From positions 1 through 59,098 of the forward strand of contig NZ_VUAZ01000081.1 in NCBI RefSeq assembly GCF_009296165.1: a DNA stretch of 59,098 nt, given 5' to 3'. The notes below the pieces were generated by a model. That model had not been told where the DNA came from, ran no database searches, and saw only the letters and a program-made list of their open reading frames with translations. A program made the translations under genes and the position numbers. This document shows, piece by piece, positions 37,051-47,450 of the stretch. Positions within the stretch are counted from its first letter, which is position 1; every line of letters begins with the position of its first letter. The DNA is from Pseudomonas kitaguniensis (GTDB lineage: Bacteria; Pseudomonadota; Gammaproteobacteria; Pseudomonadales; Pseudomonadaceae).

Positions 37051-39438
37051 TTAGAACGTCTGGCCGAGGGAGAATTGGAAAATCTGGGTTTCAGCGTTAT
37101 CCGGTTTCTTGATCGGCATGGCCAGAGCAAAGCTCAATGGGCCAAGCGCGGTCACCCAGGTCACGCCAACACCAACGGAGCTTGCCATGTTGCTGAGGCT
37201 CACGTCGTTGCACTGAGTCTGAGACTTCACGCCACTAGGGTTGCTGACCTGCTGGCACTTGGAGTCGAATACGTTACCCACGTCCCAGAAGACCGAAGTA
37301 CGCAACGAACGCTGGTCCTTGACGAATGGCAGCGGGAACAGAATCTCCGCACCACCCTGGATCAACACGTTACCACCGAATGGCGTAGCGTCGTTGTCGG
37401 AGTCCGCGATGGTGCCGCGGTTACCGGTGATCGCTTCACCGCGGCTTGGCGTACCACGCGGACCCAAAGTGCTGTCCTTGAAGCCACGAACCGAGTTGAA
37501 ACCACCTGCATAGTAGTTCTCGTAGAACGGCAGACCACTGGTGGAACCGTAACCGTCGCCATAACCCAGCTCAGTGTGCAGGCGCATGGTGTAGTTATCG
37601 CTCAGCGGCTGGAACAACTGGCCACGGTAGTCGAGCTTGAAGAACGACAGGTCGCTGCCCGGTGTTGTGACTTCCGCAGTCAAGCTCTGGGAATGGCCAC
37701 GGGTCGCCAGTACACCTTTGTTCAGGGTCGATTCCGACCAACCGGCCGAAGCCTTGAAGTTCAGGAACTGATCACCCTCTTTCTGCGTGAAGTTGAAGAT
37801 TTCGTCCACGGTGTAAACACCGGTCTTGATCTTGTCCTGTTGCGCGGTCAAGCCGAAGGTCAGGCGCGACGTTTCGCTGATCGGGTAGCCGATGTTCACA
37901 CCGGCACCAAAACTATCGATAGCGTAGCTCGCCAGTTCGGTGTTGAGCTTGTCGTAGTCGGTGGTGCGGTAGAAGGCGTTATAGCCCAGGCTCACACCGT
38001 CAGCAGTCCAGTAGGGGTCGACATAACCGAAGTTATAGCGGCTCTGGTATTCGCTGCGCGTAAGACCGATGGAAACCTTGTTACCGGTACCGAGGAAGTT
38101 GTTCTGGGTGATCGAACCACCGAGGATCAGGCCGGCACTCTGTGCGAAACCGACGCTGGCGGTGATCGAACCGGAGGCTTGCTCTTCAACCGCGTAGTTC
38201 ACGTCAACCTGGTCATCCACACCCGGTACGGCCGGGGTTTCGACGTTGACTTCCTTGAAGAAGCCCAGGCGCTCAAGACGCGTTTTGGACTGGTCGATCA
38301 AATAAGTCGACGCCCAGCCACCTTCCATCTGGCGCATTTCACGACGCAGCACTTCGTCGGCAGACTTGGTGTTGCCACGGAAGTTGATGCGGTTAACGTA
38401 GGCACGCTTGCCGGGGTCGACGACAAAGGTGACGTCCACGGTGTGGTCATCATCGTGCGGGGTCGGCACGCCGTTAACGTTGGCGAAGGTATAGCCTTCG
38501 TTACCCAGACGACGGGTGATCAGTTCGGACGTGGTGGTCATCAGCTTGCGCGAGAACACCTGGTTCTTCTGCACCAGCAACAGCGCCTTGACCTGGTCTT
38601 CAGGTACTTTCAGGTCGCCGCTGAGTTTTACGTCACGAACGGTGTACTTCTCGCCTTCGTTGACGTTGACGGTAATGTAGACGTGCTTTTTGTCAGGGGT
38701 GATGGACACCTGGGTCGAAGCGATATCCATATTGATATAGCCGCGGTCCAGGTAGTAGGAACGCAGACGCTCCAGGTCACCGGACAGTTTTTCACGGGCG
38801 TACTTGTCGTCGTTCTTGAAGAACGACAACCAGTTGGTGGTCTTCAGCTCGAACAGGTCGATCAGGTCGTCATCAGCGAACTTGGTGTTACCCACCACGT
38901 TGATGTGCTGAATCGCCGCCACGGTGCCTTCGTTGATGTTGACCTTAAGGCCGACACGGTTACGAGGCTGCGGGATCACTTCGGTTTCCACGCTCGCGGA
39001 GTAGCGACCCTGGGCAACGTACTGACGTTGCAGTTCGTTACGCACACCCTCAAGGGTGGCGCGCTGGAAGATCTCGCCCTCGGCCAGGCCGGATTGCTTG
39101 AGGCCCTTCATCAAGTCTTCAGTGGAGATCGCTTTGTTGCCCTCGATCTCGATACTGGCGACAGAAGGTCGCTCAACGACGGTGATGACCAGGACGTTGC
39201 CTTCGCGACCCAGCTGGATATCTTGAAAGAACCCGGTTTTGAACAGCGCACGAGTGGATTCCACCAGGCGACGATCATCCGCCTGTTCCCCGACGTTCAA
39301 CGGCAAGGCACCAAAGACGCTACCGGCGGAAACCCGCTGGAGGCCGTTGACGCGAATATCGGAGATAGTGAAGGACTCGGCGTGAACTTCGGCGATCATC
39401 AATACGGTGAGAACCGCAGTTAGCAGCAGACGTTTCAT
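37051..39438 (-). CDS. bamA: Outer membrane protein assembly factor BamA
   Basis: The central insertase of the BAM complex, 795 residues. The signal peptide is MKRLLLTAVLTVLMIAEVHA, and five POTRA domains start at ESFTISDIRVNGLQRVS. A 16-strand barrel carries the VRGF motif (NSVRGFKDSTLGPRG) and a C-terminal phenylalanine (FSLGQTF). The start is ATG 39438, with AAAGGAC upstream. The nine extra residues of the longer reading are not part of the signal peptide. It is flanked by rseP and skp. Confidence 0.98.
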   Translation of the reverse strand: MKRLLLTAVLTVLMIAEVHAESFTISDIRVNGLQRVSAGSVFGALPLNVGEQADDRRLVESTRALFKTGFFQDIQLGREGNVLVITVVERPSVASIEIEGNKAISTEDLMKGLKQSGLAEGEIFQRATLEGVRNELQRQYVAQGRYSASVETEVIPQPRNRVGLKVNINEGTVAAIQHINVVGNTKFADDDLIDLFELKTTNWLSFFKNDDKYAREKLSGDLERLRSYYLDRGYINMDIASTQVSITPDKKHVYITVNVNEGEKYTVRDVKLSGDLKVPEDQVKALLLVQKNQVFSRKLMTTTSELITRRLGNEGYTFANVNGVPTPHDDDHTVDVTFVVDPGKRAYVNRINFRGNTKSADEVLRREMRQMEGGWASTYLIDQSKTRLERLGFFKEVNVETPAVPGVDDQVDVNYAVEEQASGSITASVGFAQSAGLILGGSITQNNFLGTGNKVSIGLTRSEYQSRYNFGYVDPYWTADGVSLGYNAFYRTTDYDKLNTELASYAIDSFGAGVNIGYPISETSRLTFGLTAQQDKIKTGVYTVDEIFNFTQKEGDQFLNFKASAGWSESTLNKGVLATRGHSQSLTAEVTTPGSDLSFFKLDYRGQLFQPLSDNYTMRLHTELGYGDGYGSTSGLPFYENYYAGGFNSVRGFKDSTLGPRGTPSRGEAITGNRGTIADSDNDATPFGGNVLIQGGAEILFPLPFVKDQRSLRTSVFWDVGNVFDSKCQQVSNPSGVKSQTQCNDVSLSNMASSVGVGVTWVTALGPLSFALAMPIKKPDNAETQIFQFSLGQTF

Positions 39439-39473
39439 GAAGTCCTTTCTTATTCCAACTGGCAATAAACAAA

Positions 39474-39492
39474 CTGCCGCAAAATGCGGCAG
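39474..39492 (-). terminator. Terminator between rseP and bamA
   Basis: CTGCCGCA / TGCGGCAG form an eight-base stem with a three-base loop. On the minus strand it is followed by T-rich TTTGTTTATTG. It would reduce read-through from rseP and imply a separate promoter for bamA in the short gap. Confidence 0.8.
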
Positions 39493-39512
39493 ATTCGCAA
39501 TTCAGCGAAGCG

Positions 39513-40865
39513 TTACAGTCGTCCCAGATCGTTGACCAGAGCTAACAACATCACTCCGACCACCAAACTGATACCGATCTGTATCCCCCAACCCTGCACC
39601 CGATCCGACAAGGGGCGACCACGCACCCACTCGACCAGATAAAACAACAGATGCCCCCCATCCAATACAGGAATGGGCAGCAAATTCAGAACTCCAAGGC
39701 TAATACTCAGATAAGCCAGGAAATTCAGGAAATCCGCGACACCCGACTGGGCAGAAGCGCCCGCCACTTTAGCAATGGTTATCGGTCCACTCAAGTTTTT
39801 TACCGAGAGCTCGCCGAACAACATTTTCTTGAGCGATTCGAGGGTCAGCACACTCATGGTCCAAGTGCGTTTTGCACCCTCGCCAATCGCCGCTACAGGC
39901 CCGAAGCTGACCTCGCGCACCATCGATGGCGGCCATTCGACACCCTTGACCCCGGCACCGAGGTAACCCCCGGCCGCCTTGGCTTCCCCGCGAACCGCCA
40001 GGGTCACAGGGACGTCGATTTGAGCACCATCGCGCTCAACTTTCAGCACAATTTTGGTATCAGGACGTACACGCACCAGGTCGACCACTTGCTGCCAGTC
40101 GCCCAGCGGCTGACCATCAAGGGCCAGCAAGCGGTCGCCGGTTTTCAGACCTGCGGCCTGCGCCGGGCCTTTAGAATCCAGCTCGGCGAGCACCGGCGGC
40201 AGCGACGGACGCCATGGGCGAATCCCCAGCGACTTGATCGGGTCGGGTTCGTCCGCCCCTTTGAGCCAGTGATCCAGGGTCAGCTCGCGCGGGGTTTCGG
40301 CAGTCGAATCCTGCTCGCGCACCAGCACATTGATGGTGCCGCTTTCACCCATGCGGCGCACCAACTGCAAATTGACGGCGCCCCAACCCGTGGTCGGCTC
40401 GCCATCAATAGAAACAATTTCCTGCCCAGCGACCAGCCCGGCCTTGGCCGCCATGCTGCCCGCTTCGACCGCGCCGATCACCGGGCGCACCTGCTGGCTG
40501 CCCAGCATGGCCAATACCCAGAAGAACAGCATCGCCAACAGAAAGTTGGCAATCGGCCCGGCTGCCACAATAGCGATACGCTGACCCACGGTCTTGCGAT
40601 TGAAGGACTGGTCCAGTTGCTCCGCAGGCACTTCGCCTTCGCGCTCGTCGAGCATCTTGACGTAGCCACCCAGCGGGATGGCCGCAATCACGAACTCGGT
40701 GCCACGACGGTCGTGCCAGCGCAGCAACGGCATGCCGAAACCGACGGAAAAGCGCAGTACCTTGACGCCGCAACGACGCGCCACCCAAAAGTGGCCGAAC
40801 TCGTGGAAGGTCACCAAAACACCCAGAGCGACCAGGGTGCCGACAATCATGTAGAGCGCACTCAT
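39513..40865 (-). CDS. rseP: Site-2 protease RseP (MucP)
   Basis: An inner-membrane zinc protease that cleaves the anti-sigma factor during envelope stress. In Pseudomonas this releases AlgU. The 450-residue protein has HEFGH at residues 21-25 in the first membrane segment, two PDZ domains in the middle (GLVAGQEIVSIDG, GLKTGDRLLALDG), and the second active-site motif LPIPVLDGGHLL near the C-terminus. It lies between dxr and bamA. Confidence 0.97.
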   Translation of the reverse strand: MSALYMIVGTLVALGVLVTFHEFGHFWVARRCGVKVLRFSVGFGMPLLRWHDRRGTEFVIAAIPLGGYVKMLDEREGEVPAEQLDQSFNRKTVGQRIAIVAAGPIANFLLAMLFFWVLAMLGSQQVRPVIGAVEAGSMAAKAGLVAGQEIVSIDGEPTTGWGAVNLQLVRRMGESGTINVLVREQDSTAETPRELTLDHWLKGADEPDPIKSLGIRPWRPSLPPVLAELDSKGPAQAAGLKTGDRLLALDGQPLGDWQQVVDLVRVRPDTKIVLKVERDGAQIDVPVTLAVRGEAKAAGGYLGAGVKGVEWPPSMVREVSFGPVAAIGEGAKRTWTMSVLTLESLKKMLFGELSVKNLSGPITIAKVAGASAQSGVADFLNFLAYLSISLGVLNLLPIPVLDGGHLLFYLVEWVRGRPLSDRVQGWGIQIGISLVVGVMLLALVNDLGRL

Positions 40866-40918
40866 CTAATTTCTCCGCATTCCAATCCAGTGCCTCAAGG
40901 CTCAAACCTGCCCCAAGA

Positions 40919-42109
40919 CTAACGCGCGTTGCGGTTCAACCATTGCTCGGCCAGCGCCCGGGCTTTTGTATCAGCTTCGAACACTGCGCCCAAATCATTT
41001 ACTGGCACGACCGGCTCAAGGCTCAAAACGTCCTCAATGATACTCGCGATCTGCGGAAAGCGGATTCGCCGTTCGAGAAACGCCGCCACCGCGACTTCGT
41101 TGGCCGCATTGAGCATCGCCGGCGCACTGTTGCCCGCCTGCGCAGCATGCCGCGCCAGGCGCAAACACGGAAAGCGCTGTTCGTCCGGTGCTTCGAAGTC
41201 CAACCGTGCAATCGCGAACAGGTCCAGGGGCGCCACACCGGAATCAATCCGCTGCGGCCACGCCAGGGCGTTGGCGATTGGCGTGCGCATATCGGGGTTA
41301 CCCAATTGCGCCAATACCGAACCGTCCACGTAGTCGACCAGGGAATGAATCACACTTTGTGGATGGATAACCACCTCGACCTGACCTGGCCGGGCGTCGA
41401 ACAGCCAACACGCCTCGATCAGTTCCAGGCCCTTGTTCATCATGCTCGCCGAATCCACCGAAATTTTGCGCCCCATGGACCAGTTCGGGTGCGCACAGGC
41501 CTGATCGGGAGACACGTGCTCCAGCTCGGCCAGTGGAGTTTGACGGAACGGCCCGCCGGATGCCGTAAGAAGAATCCGCCGCACACCGACTTGGCTCAGA
41601 CCACGCGCAAAATCACCGGGCATGCATTGGAAAATCGCGTTGTGCTCGCTGTCCAGCGGCAGCAGCACGGCGCCGCTGTTGCGTACCGCCTGCATAAAGA
41701 GTGTGCCGGACATCACCAGCGCTTCTTTGTTGGCCAGCAAAATCTTCTTGCCGGCATCAACCGCCGCCAGCGTAGGACGCAAACCTGCAGCCCCCACAAT
41801 GGCTGCGACCACGGTATCGACCTCGGCATCGGCCGACACCTGGCACAAGCCCTCCTCGCCCACTAACACCTGCGTAGCAAGGCCGGCAGCCCGCAGCTCT
41901 GCCTGTAAACCACGCGCCGCAGCCGCCTCAGGTACCACAGCAAAGCGTGGCGTGTGGCGCGCACACAGCGCGAGCAGTTCAGGTAAACGCGTAAAGCCGG
42001 TCAGGGCAAACACTTGATAGCGGTCCGGGTGGCGAGCGATCACATCCAGGGTGCTCAGCCCTACCGAGCCGGTCGCACCCAATACCGTCACCTGTTGCAA
42101 ACGGCTCAC
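40919..42109 (-). CDS. dxr: 1-deoxy-D-xylulose 5-phosphate reductoisomerase
   Basis: The second step of the MEP isoprenoid pathway. The NADPH motif [17 protein letters not shown] is near the start, and [13 protein letters not shown] and [12 protein letters not shown] form the metal/substrate site. The start is taken as GTG 42109, which overlaps the cdsA stop as GTGA and gives 396 residues, the family length. The track start at 42124 would add five residues of cdsA-overlap sequence. MEP genes ispD and ispF lie in the same window. Confidence 0.95.
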   Translation of the reverse strand: MSRLQQVTVLGATGSVGLSTLDVIARHPDRYQVFALTGFTRLPELLALCARHTPRFAVVPEAAAARGLQAELRAAGLATQVLVGEEGLCQVSADAEVDTVVAAIVGAAGLRPTLAAVDAGKKILLANKEALVMSGTLFMQAVRNSGAVLLPLDSEHNAIFQCMPGDFARGLSQVGVRRILLTASGGPFRQTPLAELEHVSPDQACAHPNWSMGRKISVDSASMMNKGLELIEACWLFDARPGQVEVVIHPQSVIHSLVDYVDGSVLAQLGNPDMRTPIANALAWPQRIDSGVAPLDLFAIARLDFEAPDEQRFPCLRLARHAAQAGNSAPAMLNAANEVAVAAFLERRIRFPQIASIIEDVLSLEPVVPVNDLGAVFEADTKARALAEQWLNRNAR

Positions 42110-42916
42110 GAAGCGGTCATCCACAGCAGCACGGCAAAGATCGGAATCGCGGCGGTGAGGCTGTCGATTCGGTCGAGCACGCCGCCATGACCCGGCAGCA
42201 GGTTGCTGCTGTCCTTGACCCCGGCCTGGCGCTTGAACATGCTTTCAGTGAGGTCGCCCACCACCGAGATAAATACAACAATGGCGGTGCCCAACAAGGC
42301 CAGGAGGATTTCCTTCAGCGCCCAGTCGCGCACCACACCCACCACCAGCGTGATCAGCAAGGTCAATGCCAGGCCGCCGTAAACGCCTTCCCAGCTCTTG
42401 CCGGGGCTGACGGCCGGCGCCAGTTTGCGCTTGCCGAAGGCTCGACCCGAGAAGTAAGCGCCAATATCAGCGCCCCACACCAGCACCATCACCGCCATGA
42501 TCAGCCAATTGCCCATCGGCGAATTTTTGATCTCGACCAGCCCTTGCCAGGCCGGCAGCAGAATCAACAAGCCAATCACCAGCTTGCTGGCCACACTCGA
42601 CCAATGGCCACTGGTGCGCGGATAGGTGAGTACCAGGAAGGTCGCCAGCGCCCACCACAGCACAGCCGCGCCCAACACCCAAGGCACCACAATGCTCGAC
42701 AGGGTATGCATCAGGAACAGCAACAGCGCCACGACAGCGGCGTACACCACACGCGGTAATTGAGCGCTGAAACCCGCCAGGCGCGCCCATTCCCAAGCCC
42801 CCCAGGGTCACGACCAGGCCGATAAACAGCGCAAAGCTGGAACCGTTGAGCAGGAAGAAACCACACAAGGCAATCGGTAGCAGGATAAGTGCTGTGATGA
42901 TTCGTTGTTTAAGCAT
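42106..42916 (-). CDS. cdsA: Phosphatidate cytidylyltransferase (frameshifted)
   Basis: An integral membrane enzyme that makes CDP-diacylglycerol, the precursor of all phospholipids. The C-terminal signature [20 protein letters not shown] with DRIDS is intact, as are several membrane segments. The frame breaks at a run of six C on the plus strand (42798-42803, residue 38). With five, the protein reads [17 protein letters not shown] and is 269 residues, the family norm. CdsA is essential, so the extra base is almost certainly a homopolymer error. The gene directly adjoins uppS and overlaps dxr. Confidence 0.92.
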
Positions 42917-43672
42917 TTAAACCCGGGCTCCAGCTTCTATCTGCTCGCTCGTTTTACCGAAGCGACGCTGACGGGAAGCGAAATCGGCCAGCGCATTACG
43001 CATGGCATCGTGTTTGAAGTCCGGCCAGAACAGGTCGGAGAAGTACAGCTCGGTGTAAGCCAACTGCCACAGCAGGAAGTTGCTGATGCGGTGCTCGCCA
43101 CCGGTACGGATGCACAAGTCCGGCAACGGCAAGTCGCCCGTCACCAGGCAGGTTTGCAGCAGGTCGGGCGTAATGTCGTCCGGCCGTAGATGACCGGCCT
43201 GCACTTCGCGGGCAAGCCGCTGCGCAGCCTGGGCGATGTCCCACTGGCCACCGTAGTTGGCTGCAATTTGCAGCACAAAACGATTGGCACCCGCGGTGAT
43301 CGCCTCAGCTTCGCGCATGGCCGCTTGCAGTTCCGGGTGGAACCGCGAGCGATCACCAATGATCCGCAGGCTGATATTGTTGTCGTTGAGGCGCTTGGCC
43401 TCACGACGCAGGGCCTTGAAGAACAGGTCCATCAGGGCACTGACTTCTTCGGCCGGGCGCTGCCAGTTCTCGCTGGAGAAGGCAAACAGCGTCAATACTT
43501 CGACCTTGGCCTCGGCACACACCTCAATCACGGCGCGCACCGCATCGACACCCGCTTTATGCCCGGCAACACCCGGCATAAAGCGTTTTTTCGCCCAGCG
43601 ATTATTCCCATCCATGATGATCGCGACATGGCGCGGCACCACGGAAGGTACAGTCTGCTTGGTCTTTTCCAT
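42917..43672 (-). CDS. uppS: Undecaprenyl diphosphate synthase
   Basis: A cis-prenyltransferase that makes the C55 lipid carrier for peptidoglycan and O-antigen. The 251-residue protein starts the conserved region with HVAIIMDGNNRWAKKR, whose aspartate binds the magnesium-diphosphate. LTLFAFSSENWQRP and DLCIRTGGEHRISNFL are further hallmarks. It sits 17 bases after frr. Confidence 0.97.
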   Translation of the reverse strand: MEKTKQTVPSVVPRHVAIIMDGNNRWAKKRFMPGVAGHKAGVDAVRAVIEVCAEAKVEVLTLFAFSSENWQRPAEEVSALMDLFFKALRREAKRLNDNNISLRIIGDRSRFHPELQAAMREAEAITAGANRFVLQIAANYGGQWDIAQAAQRLAREVQAGHLRPDDITPDLLQTCLVTGDLPLPDLCIRTGGEHRISNFLLWQLAYTELYFSDLFWPDFKHDAMRNALADFASRQRRFGKTSEQIEAGARV

Positions 43673-43689
43673 GAAGGCGTCCTGACCCC

Positions 43690-44247
43690 TTATACGGCCA
43701 TCAGGTCCTTTTCTTTTTCTTCCGTGGCCTTGGTGATCTGGGCCTCGGCATCTTTGGTCAGCTTGTCGATGTCAGCGACGGCGCGACGCTCTTCGTCTTC
43801 GCTGATTTCTTTGTCCTTGACCAATTTTTTCAAGTCACCCAACGCATCACGACGGATGTTACGCACGGCAACGCGCGCATCTTCCGCTGCGCTGCGCGCC
43901 TGCTTGGTGAAGCCCTTGCGGGTTTCTTCAGTCAGGGCCGGCATCGAGATCAACAGCAACTCGCCGAGGTTGGTCGGGTTAAGGTTCAGGCCGGCGCTCT
44001 GGATTGCCTTGTCGACGGCGCCGAGCATGTTGCGCTCGAAGGCCACGACTTGCAGGGTGCGCGAGTCTTTCACGGTGATGTTGGCGACTTGGGTGATGGA
44101 AGTGTCTGTGCCGTAGTACGGCACCATCACGCTACCCAAAATGCTCGGGTGGGCCTTGCCGGTACGGATCTGCCCAAAAGCGTGGTTCAGAGAATCCAGC
44201 GATTTGTGCATGCGCTCTTGAGCGTCTTTCTTGATTTCGTTGATCAT
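43690..44247 (-). CDS. frr: Ribosome recycling factor
   Basis: Splits post-termination ribosomes together with EF-G. The 185-residue protein starts [20 protein letters not shown] and has the family segment [13 protein letters not shown]. The two-domain tRNA-like shape is implied by the family. Its ATG overlaps the pyrH stop by ATGA. Confidence 0.98.
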   Translation of the reverse strand: MINEIKKDAQERMHKSLDSLNHAFGQIRTGKAHPSILGSVMVPYYGTDTSITQVANITVKDSRTLQVVAFERNMLGAVDKAIQSAGLNLNPTNLGELLLISMPALTEETRKGFTKQARSAAEDARVAVRNIRRDALGDLKKLVKDKEISEDEERRAVADIDKLTKDAEAQITKATEEKEKDLMAV

Positions 44248-44987
44248 TGTTGGCCTTCCTCGATCAGAGTCCCTTCCGCGCCGCCGTGTACGATGTTCAG
44301 CAGGGCGCCGGGCTTGTTCATGTTAAATACGCGCAGTGGCATCTTGTGGTCGCGGCACAGGCAAATAGCCGTCAGGTCCATCACGCCCAGCTTGCGATCC
44401 AGTACTTCATCGTAAGTCAGATGATCGAACTTCTCGGCATGCGGGTCTTTGAATGGGTCTGCGGTGTAAACGCCATCCACCTTGGTGGCCTTGAGCACTA
44501 CGTCGGCATCAATTTCGATGGCGCGCAGGCACGCAGCCGAGTCCGTGGTGAAGAACGGGTTACCGGTACCCGCAGCGAAGATCACCACTTCCTTGGCGTT
44601 CAAGTGGCGCATGGCCTTGCGGCGATCATAGTGATCGGTCACGCCGACCATGGAAATAGCCGACATCACGATTGCCGAGATGTTGGCACGCTCCAGGGCG
44701 TCACGCATGGCCAAGGCGTTCATCACAGTGGCCAGCATGCCCATGTGATCACCGGTGACCCGATCCATACCGGCCGCACTGAGTGCCGCACCACGGAACA
44801 GGTTGCCACCACCGATCACCAGGCCGACCTGGACGCCGATACCGACCAATTGGCCGACTTCCAGCGCCATGCGGTCGAGCACCTTGGGATCAATCCCGAA
44901 CTCTTCCGAGCCCATCAGGGCCTCGCCGCTAAGCTTGAGTAGAATGCGTTTATAGCGAGCTTGATAACCACTGCCCTGCTGAGCCAT
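44244..44987 (-). CDS. pyrH: Uridylate kinase
   Basis: Phosphorylates UMP to UDP. It belongs to the amino acid kinase fold. The 247-residue protein begins the conserved core at [15 protein letters not shown], with [12 protein letters not shown] and [16 protein letters not shown] as hallmarks. It is located between tsf and frr as in most bacteria. The 209-base gap to tsf holds the terminator at 45142-45175. Confidence 0.98.
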   Translation of the reverse strand: MAQQGSGYQARYKRILLKLSGEALMGSEEFGIDPKVLDRMALEVGQLVGIGVQVGLVIGGGNLFRGAALSAAGMDRVTGDHMGMLATVMNALAMRDALERANISAIVMSAISMVGVTDHYDRRKAMRHLNAKEVVIFAAGTGNPFFTTDSAACLRAIEIDADVVLKATKVDGVYTADPFKDPHAEKFDHLTYDEVLDRKLGVMDLTAICLCRDHKMPLRVFNMNKPGALLNIVHGGAEGTLIEEGQQ

Positions 44988-45141
44988 TGCGAATCTCTCC
45001 TGCGGCGTATTTTTAAAAATTCTTGGCGAGCCGTTTACGGCTTGCGTTCACTCTAGCTGGACGCTGTCACAGCGCCATCGGAACACGGCTTTGTAAGCCA
45101 GTTCCGATAGGAATCCAAATAAAATCGGCCTTCCCATTTGA

Positions 45142-45175
45142 AAAGAGGCTGCGCGCGTGAGCGGGCAGCCTCTTT
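45142..45175 (-). terminator. Terminator downstream of tsf
   Basis: AAAGAGGCTGC and GCAGCCTCTTT pair over 11 bases around a 12-base loop. On the minus strand the stem runs into TTTTCAAAT. It would end the rpsB-tsf transcript before pyrH. Confidence 0.8.
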
Positions 45176-45196
45176 CGGCGACAGTTAAAAACTGTC

Positions 45197-46060
45197 TTAT
45201 TGCTTGGCGGCAGCCAGCTGGGCAGCAACTTCTTCAGCGAAGTTGTCGACCGGCTTCTCGATGCCGTCGCCTACTTTGTAGTAGGTGAAGGAAACGATTT
45301 CTGCACCGGCTTTTTTGGCCAGTTCGCCCACTTTGATCTCAGGGTTCTTGACGAACGCCTGCTCAACCAGGCTCGCTTCAGCCAGGAACTTGCTGATACG
45401 GCCTTTGATCATGTTTTCAACGATGTTTTCTGGCTTGCCGGCGATCTTGTCAGCGTTGAGGCTCAGGAACACGGCTTTTTCGCGTTCGATTGCGTCAGCG
45501 GACACTTCCGATGGCAGCAGGAATTCAGGGTTGCTGGCCGCTACGTGCATAGCGATGTCTTTGGCCAGTTCAACGTCGCCGCCTTTAAGGGCAACTACAA
45601 CGCCGATCTTGTTACCGTGCAGGTAACCGCCAACCACATCACCTTCGATGCGAGCCAGACGACGGATGTTGACGTTTTCGCCAACCTTGCCGACCAGTAC
45701 CAGGCGATCAGCTTCTTGCGCTTCGATCAACGGCTCAACAGTTGTCAGCTTGTCGTCGAATGCTTTTTTGACGCTGGCAGCAACGAATGCCTTGAAGTCG
45801 TCCTGCAGAGCCAGGAAGTCGGTCTGCGAGTTCACTTCCAGCAGAACGGCGGCTTTACCGTCTTCAACCAGAGCGATAGCGCCTTCAGCCGCTACGTTGC
45901 CTGCTTTCTTGGCAGCTTTGATGGCGCCGGAAGCACGCATGTCATCAATAGCTTTTTCGATGTCGCCGCCAGCCTTGGTCAAGGCCTTTTTGCAATCCAT
46001 CATGCCTTCGCCAGTACGCTCACGCAGTTCTTTAACCAACGCTGCAGTAATCTCTGCCAT
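45197..46060 (-). CDS. tsf: Elongation factor Ts
   Basis: Nucleotide exchange factor for EF-Tu, 287 residues. An N-terminal UBA-like domain starts MAEITAALVKELRERTGEGMM. The nearly invariant TDF (ASNSQTDFLAL-type region, read as EVNSQTDFLALQDDF) inserts into EF-Tu. It is cotranscribed with rpsB, and a bidirectional terminator hairpin in the gap attenuates it. Confidence 0.98.
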   Translation of the reverse strand: MAEITAALVKELRERTGEGMMDCKKALTKAGGDIEKAIDDMRASGAIKAAKKAGNVAAEGAIALVEDGKAAVLLEVNSQTDFLALQDDFKAFVAASVKKAFDDKLTTVEPLIEAQEADRLVLVGKVGENVNIRRLARIEGDVVGGYLHGNKIGVVVALKGGDVELAKDIAMHVAASNPEFLLPSEVSADAIEREKAVFLSLNADKIAGKPENIVENMIKGRISKFLAEASLVEQAFVKNPEIKVGELAKKAGAEIVSFTYYKVGDGIEKPVDNFAEEVAAQLAAAKQ

Positions 46061-46207
46061 TTCAAAATCCTCTTGGATAGGTTTTCAACCATTCCACCCG
46101 ATCAAACGGGCGATCAATTCTTCCCGAATCTCCGTTGTAGGCCGCTGCACATGACAGAGCAATGATGCACCGCCACACGTGGGCGCCAACAAACGGTTTT
46201 CGAGGTG

Positions 46208-46236
46208 GCAAAAAGGGGGCCAAGCCCCCTTTTTGC
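46208..46236 (-). terminator. Bidirectional terminator between rpsB and tsf
   Basis: GCAAAAAGGGGGC and GCCCCCTTTTTGC form a perfect 13-base stem with a three-base loop. It is an A-tract/T-tract palindrome that works on either strand. It lies 27 bases after the rpsB stop and would set the S2 to EF-Ts ratio. Confidence 0.9.
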
Positions 46237-46262
46237 TTACTGAGTCAACGCCAGGGCGTCAG

Positions 46263-47000
46263 TTACTCAGCGGCAGCTACCGGAGCTTCCTCAACGAACT
46301 GCTCGGTACCACCAGCAACGTGGTTGCGACCACGGATTACAGCGTCAGCCATCGAACCCATGTACAACTGGATAGCGCGGATTGCGTCATCGTTGCCTGG
46401 GATGATGTAGTCAACGCCTTCCGGGCTGCTGTTGGTATCGACTACGCCGATAACCGGGATGCCCAGTTTGTTGGCTTCGGTGATCGCGATGCGCTCGTGA
46501 TCAACGTCGATAACGAACAGTGCGTCAGGCAGACCGCCCATGTCCTTGATACCACCCAGGGAACGATCGAGCTTTTCCAGATCGCGAGTGCGCATCAGCG
46601 CCTCTTTCTTGGTCAGCTTGGCGAACGTACCGTCTTCGGCCTGGATTTCAAGGTCACGCAGACGCTTGATGGAAGCACGGATGGTTTTGAAGTTGGTCAG
46701 CATGCCGCCCAACCAGCGGTGATCGACGTACGGCGAACCGCAACGTGCTGCTTCTTCAGCAACGATCTTGCCAGCGGAACGCTTGGTGCCAACGAACAGA
46801 ATCTTGTTTTTGCCCTGGGCCAGACGCTCTACGAAAGTCAAAGCTTCGTTGAACATTGGCAGGGTTTTTTCAAGGTTGATAATGTGGATCTTGTTACGCG
46901 CGCCGAAAATGTATTTACCCATTTTCGGGTTCCAGTAACGGGTCTGGTGACCGAAGTGCACACCGGCCTTCAGCATATCGCGCATGTTGACTTGGGACAT
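46263..47000 (-). CDS. rpsB: 30S ribosomal protein S2
   Basis: A 245-residue S2 protein. It begins [20 protein letters not shown] and has the [31 protein letters not shown] and [19 protein letters not shown] blocks. It is the first gene of the rpsB-tsf operon, preceded by a structured leader and an extended -10 promoter. It is divergent from map. Confidence 0.98.
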   Translation of the reverse strand: MSQVNMRDMLKAGVHFGHQTRYWNPKMGKYIFGARNKIHIINLEKTLPMFNEALTFVERLAQGKNKILFVGTKRSAGKIVAEEAARCGSPYVDHRWLGGMLTNFKTIRASIKRLRDLEIQAEDGTFAKLTKKEALMRTRDLEKLDRSLGGIKDMGGLPDALFVIDVDHERIAITEANKLGIPVIGVVDTNSSPEGVDYIIPGNDDAIRAIQLYMGSMADAVIRGRNHVAGGTEQFVEEAPVAAAE

Positions 47001-47135
47001 GATAGTTCCTTAATAAGTCGGGTTTGGCCTCCACGTATCCCAATGACCAACCAGCGGCTTCAAGGCCTCCGGCACCCAGGTCATCGTGTCGACACGTGTG
47101 TGGATTTAAGCTTCGCGGGGTATCCCCGGAAAGCG
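47001..47135 (-). promoter_or_regulatory. Structured rpsB leader, candidate S2 autoregulatory RNA
   Basis: About 135 bases of 5' leader lie between the inferred start of transcription and the rpsB ATG. A strong hairpin pairs GCTT-CCGGGG with CCCCG-AAGC near 47109-47134. A second inverted segment occurs around ACACGTGTCGACACG. Feedback of S2 on an rpsB leader is established in enteric bacteria. That this leader does the same is inference. Confidence 0.5.
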
Positions 47136-47141
47136 GCGCAT

Positions 47142-47170
47142 TTTATACCATATGAAGGACAAAAACGAAA
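47142..47170 (-). promoter_or_regulatory. Probable sigma-70 promoter of rpsB-tsf
   Basis: On the minus strand TATAAA (47142-47147) is preceded by TGG, giving an extended -10. TTTCGT (47165-47170) stands 17 bases upstream as a weak -35. The AT-rich spacing and the position about 140 bases before the rpsB ATG fit a strong ribosomal-protein promoter. Confidence 0.6.
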
Positions 47171-47450
47171 CCCGAATTCACAGTTGCCGTGTGACGCTTT
47201 TGCGTAACCCTTTGAATAGCCCCAACAAGCCCCATTTTATAGGCTCCAGGCCTATGTGGAAGCAGGCTTGCTCGCGATACAGGCAGCTCGATACTGATGC
47301 CTATAGAAAGAAGCGATCACCAGGCGCTCATAATTTGCCACCCACGTCTGGTAGAATCACGTTTTTTGGGGCTTGTGCGAATTCTGTAACCTTTTGTCGC
47401 ACGCCCGTAAACCGTATTGATTTCAGCGCGTCGCGCTAGAGAGAGCCTGT
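47171..47450. other. Intergenic region upstream of map
   Basis: The remainder of the 450-base rpsB-map gap. It contains a degenerate REP-like half (GGCTTGCTCGCGAT, about 47264-47279) and no convincing ORF. An AGAGAGAG ribosome binding site immediately precedes map. Confidence 0.5.

Noticed and set aside
36775..39423. An 882-residue open frame on the strand opposite bamA
   Set aside because: It is an antisense shadow of the bamA gene in GC-rich DNA. It has no ribosome binding site and shows no recognisable domain, while bamA is complete on the other strand.
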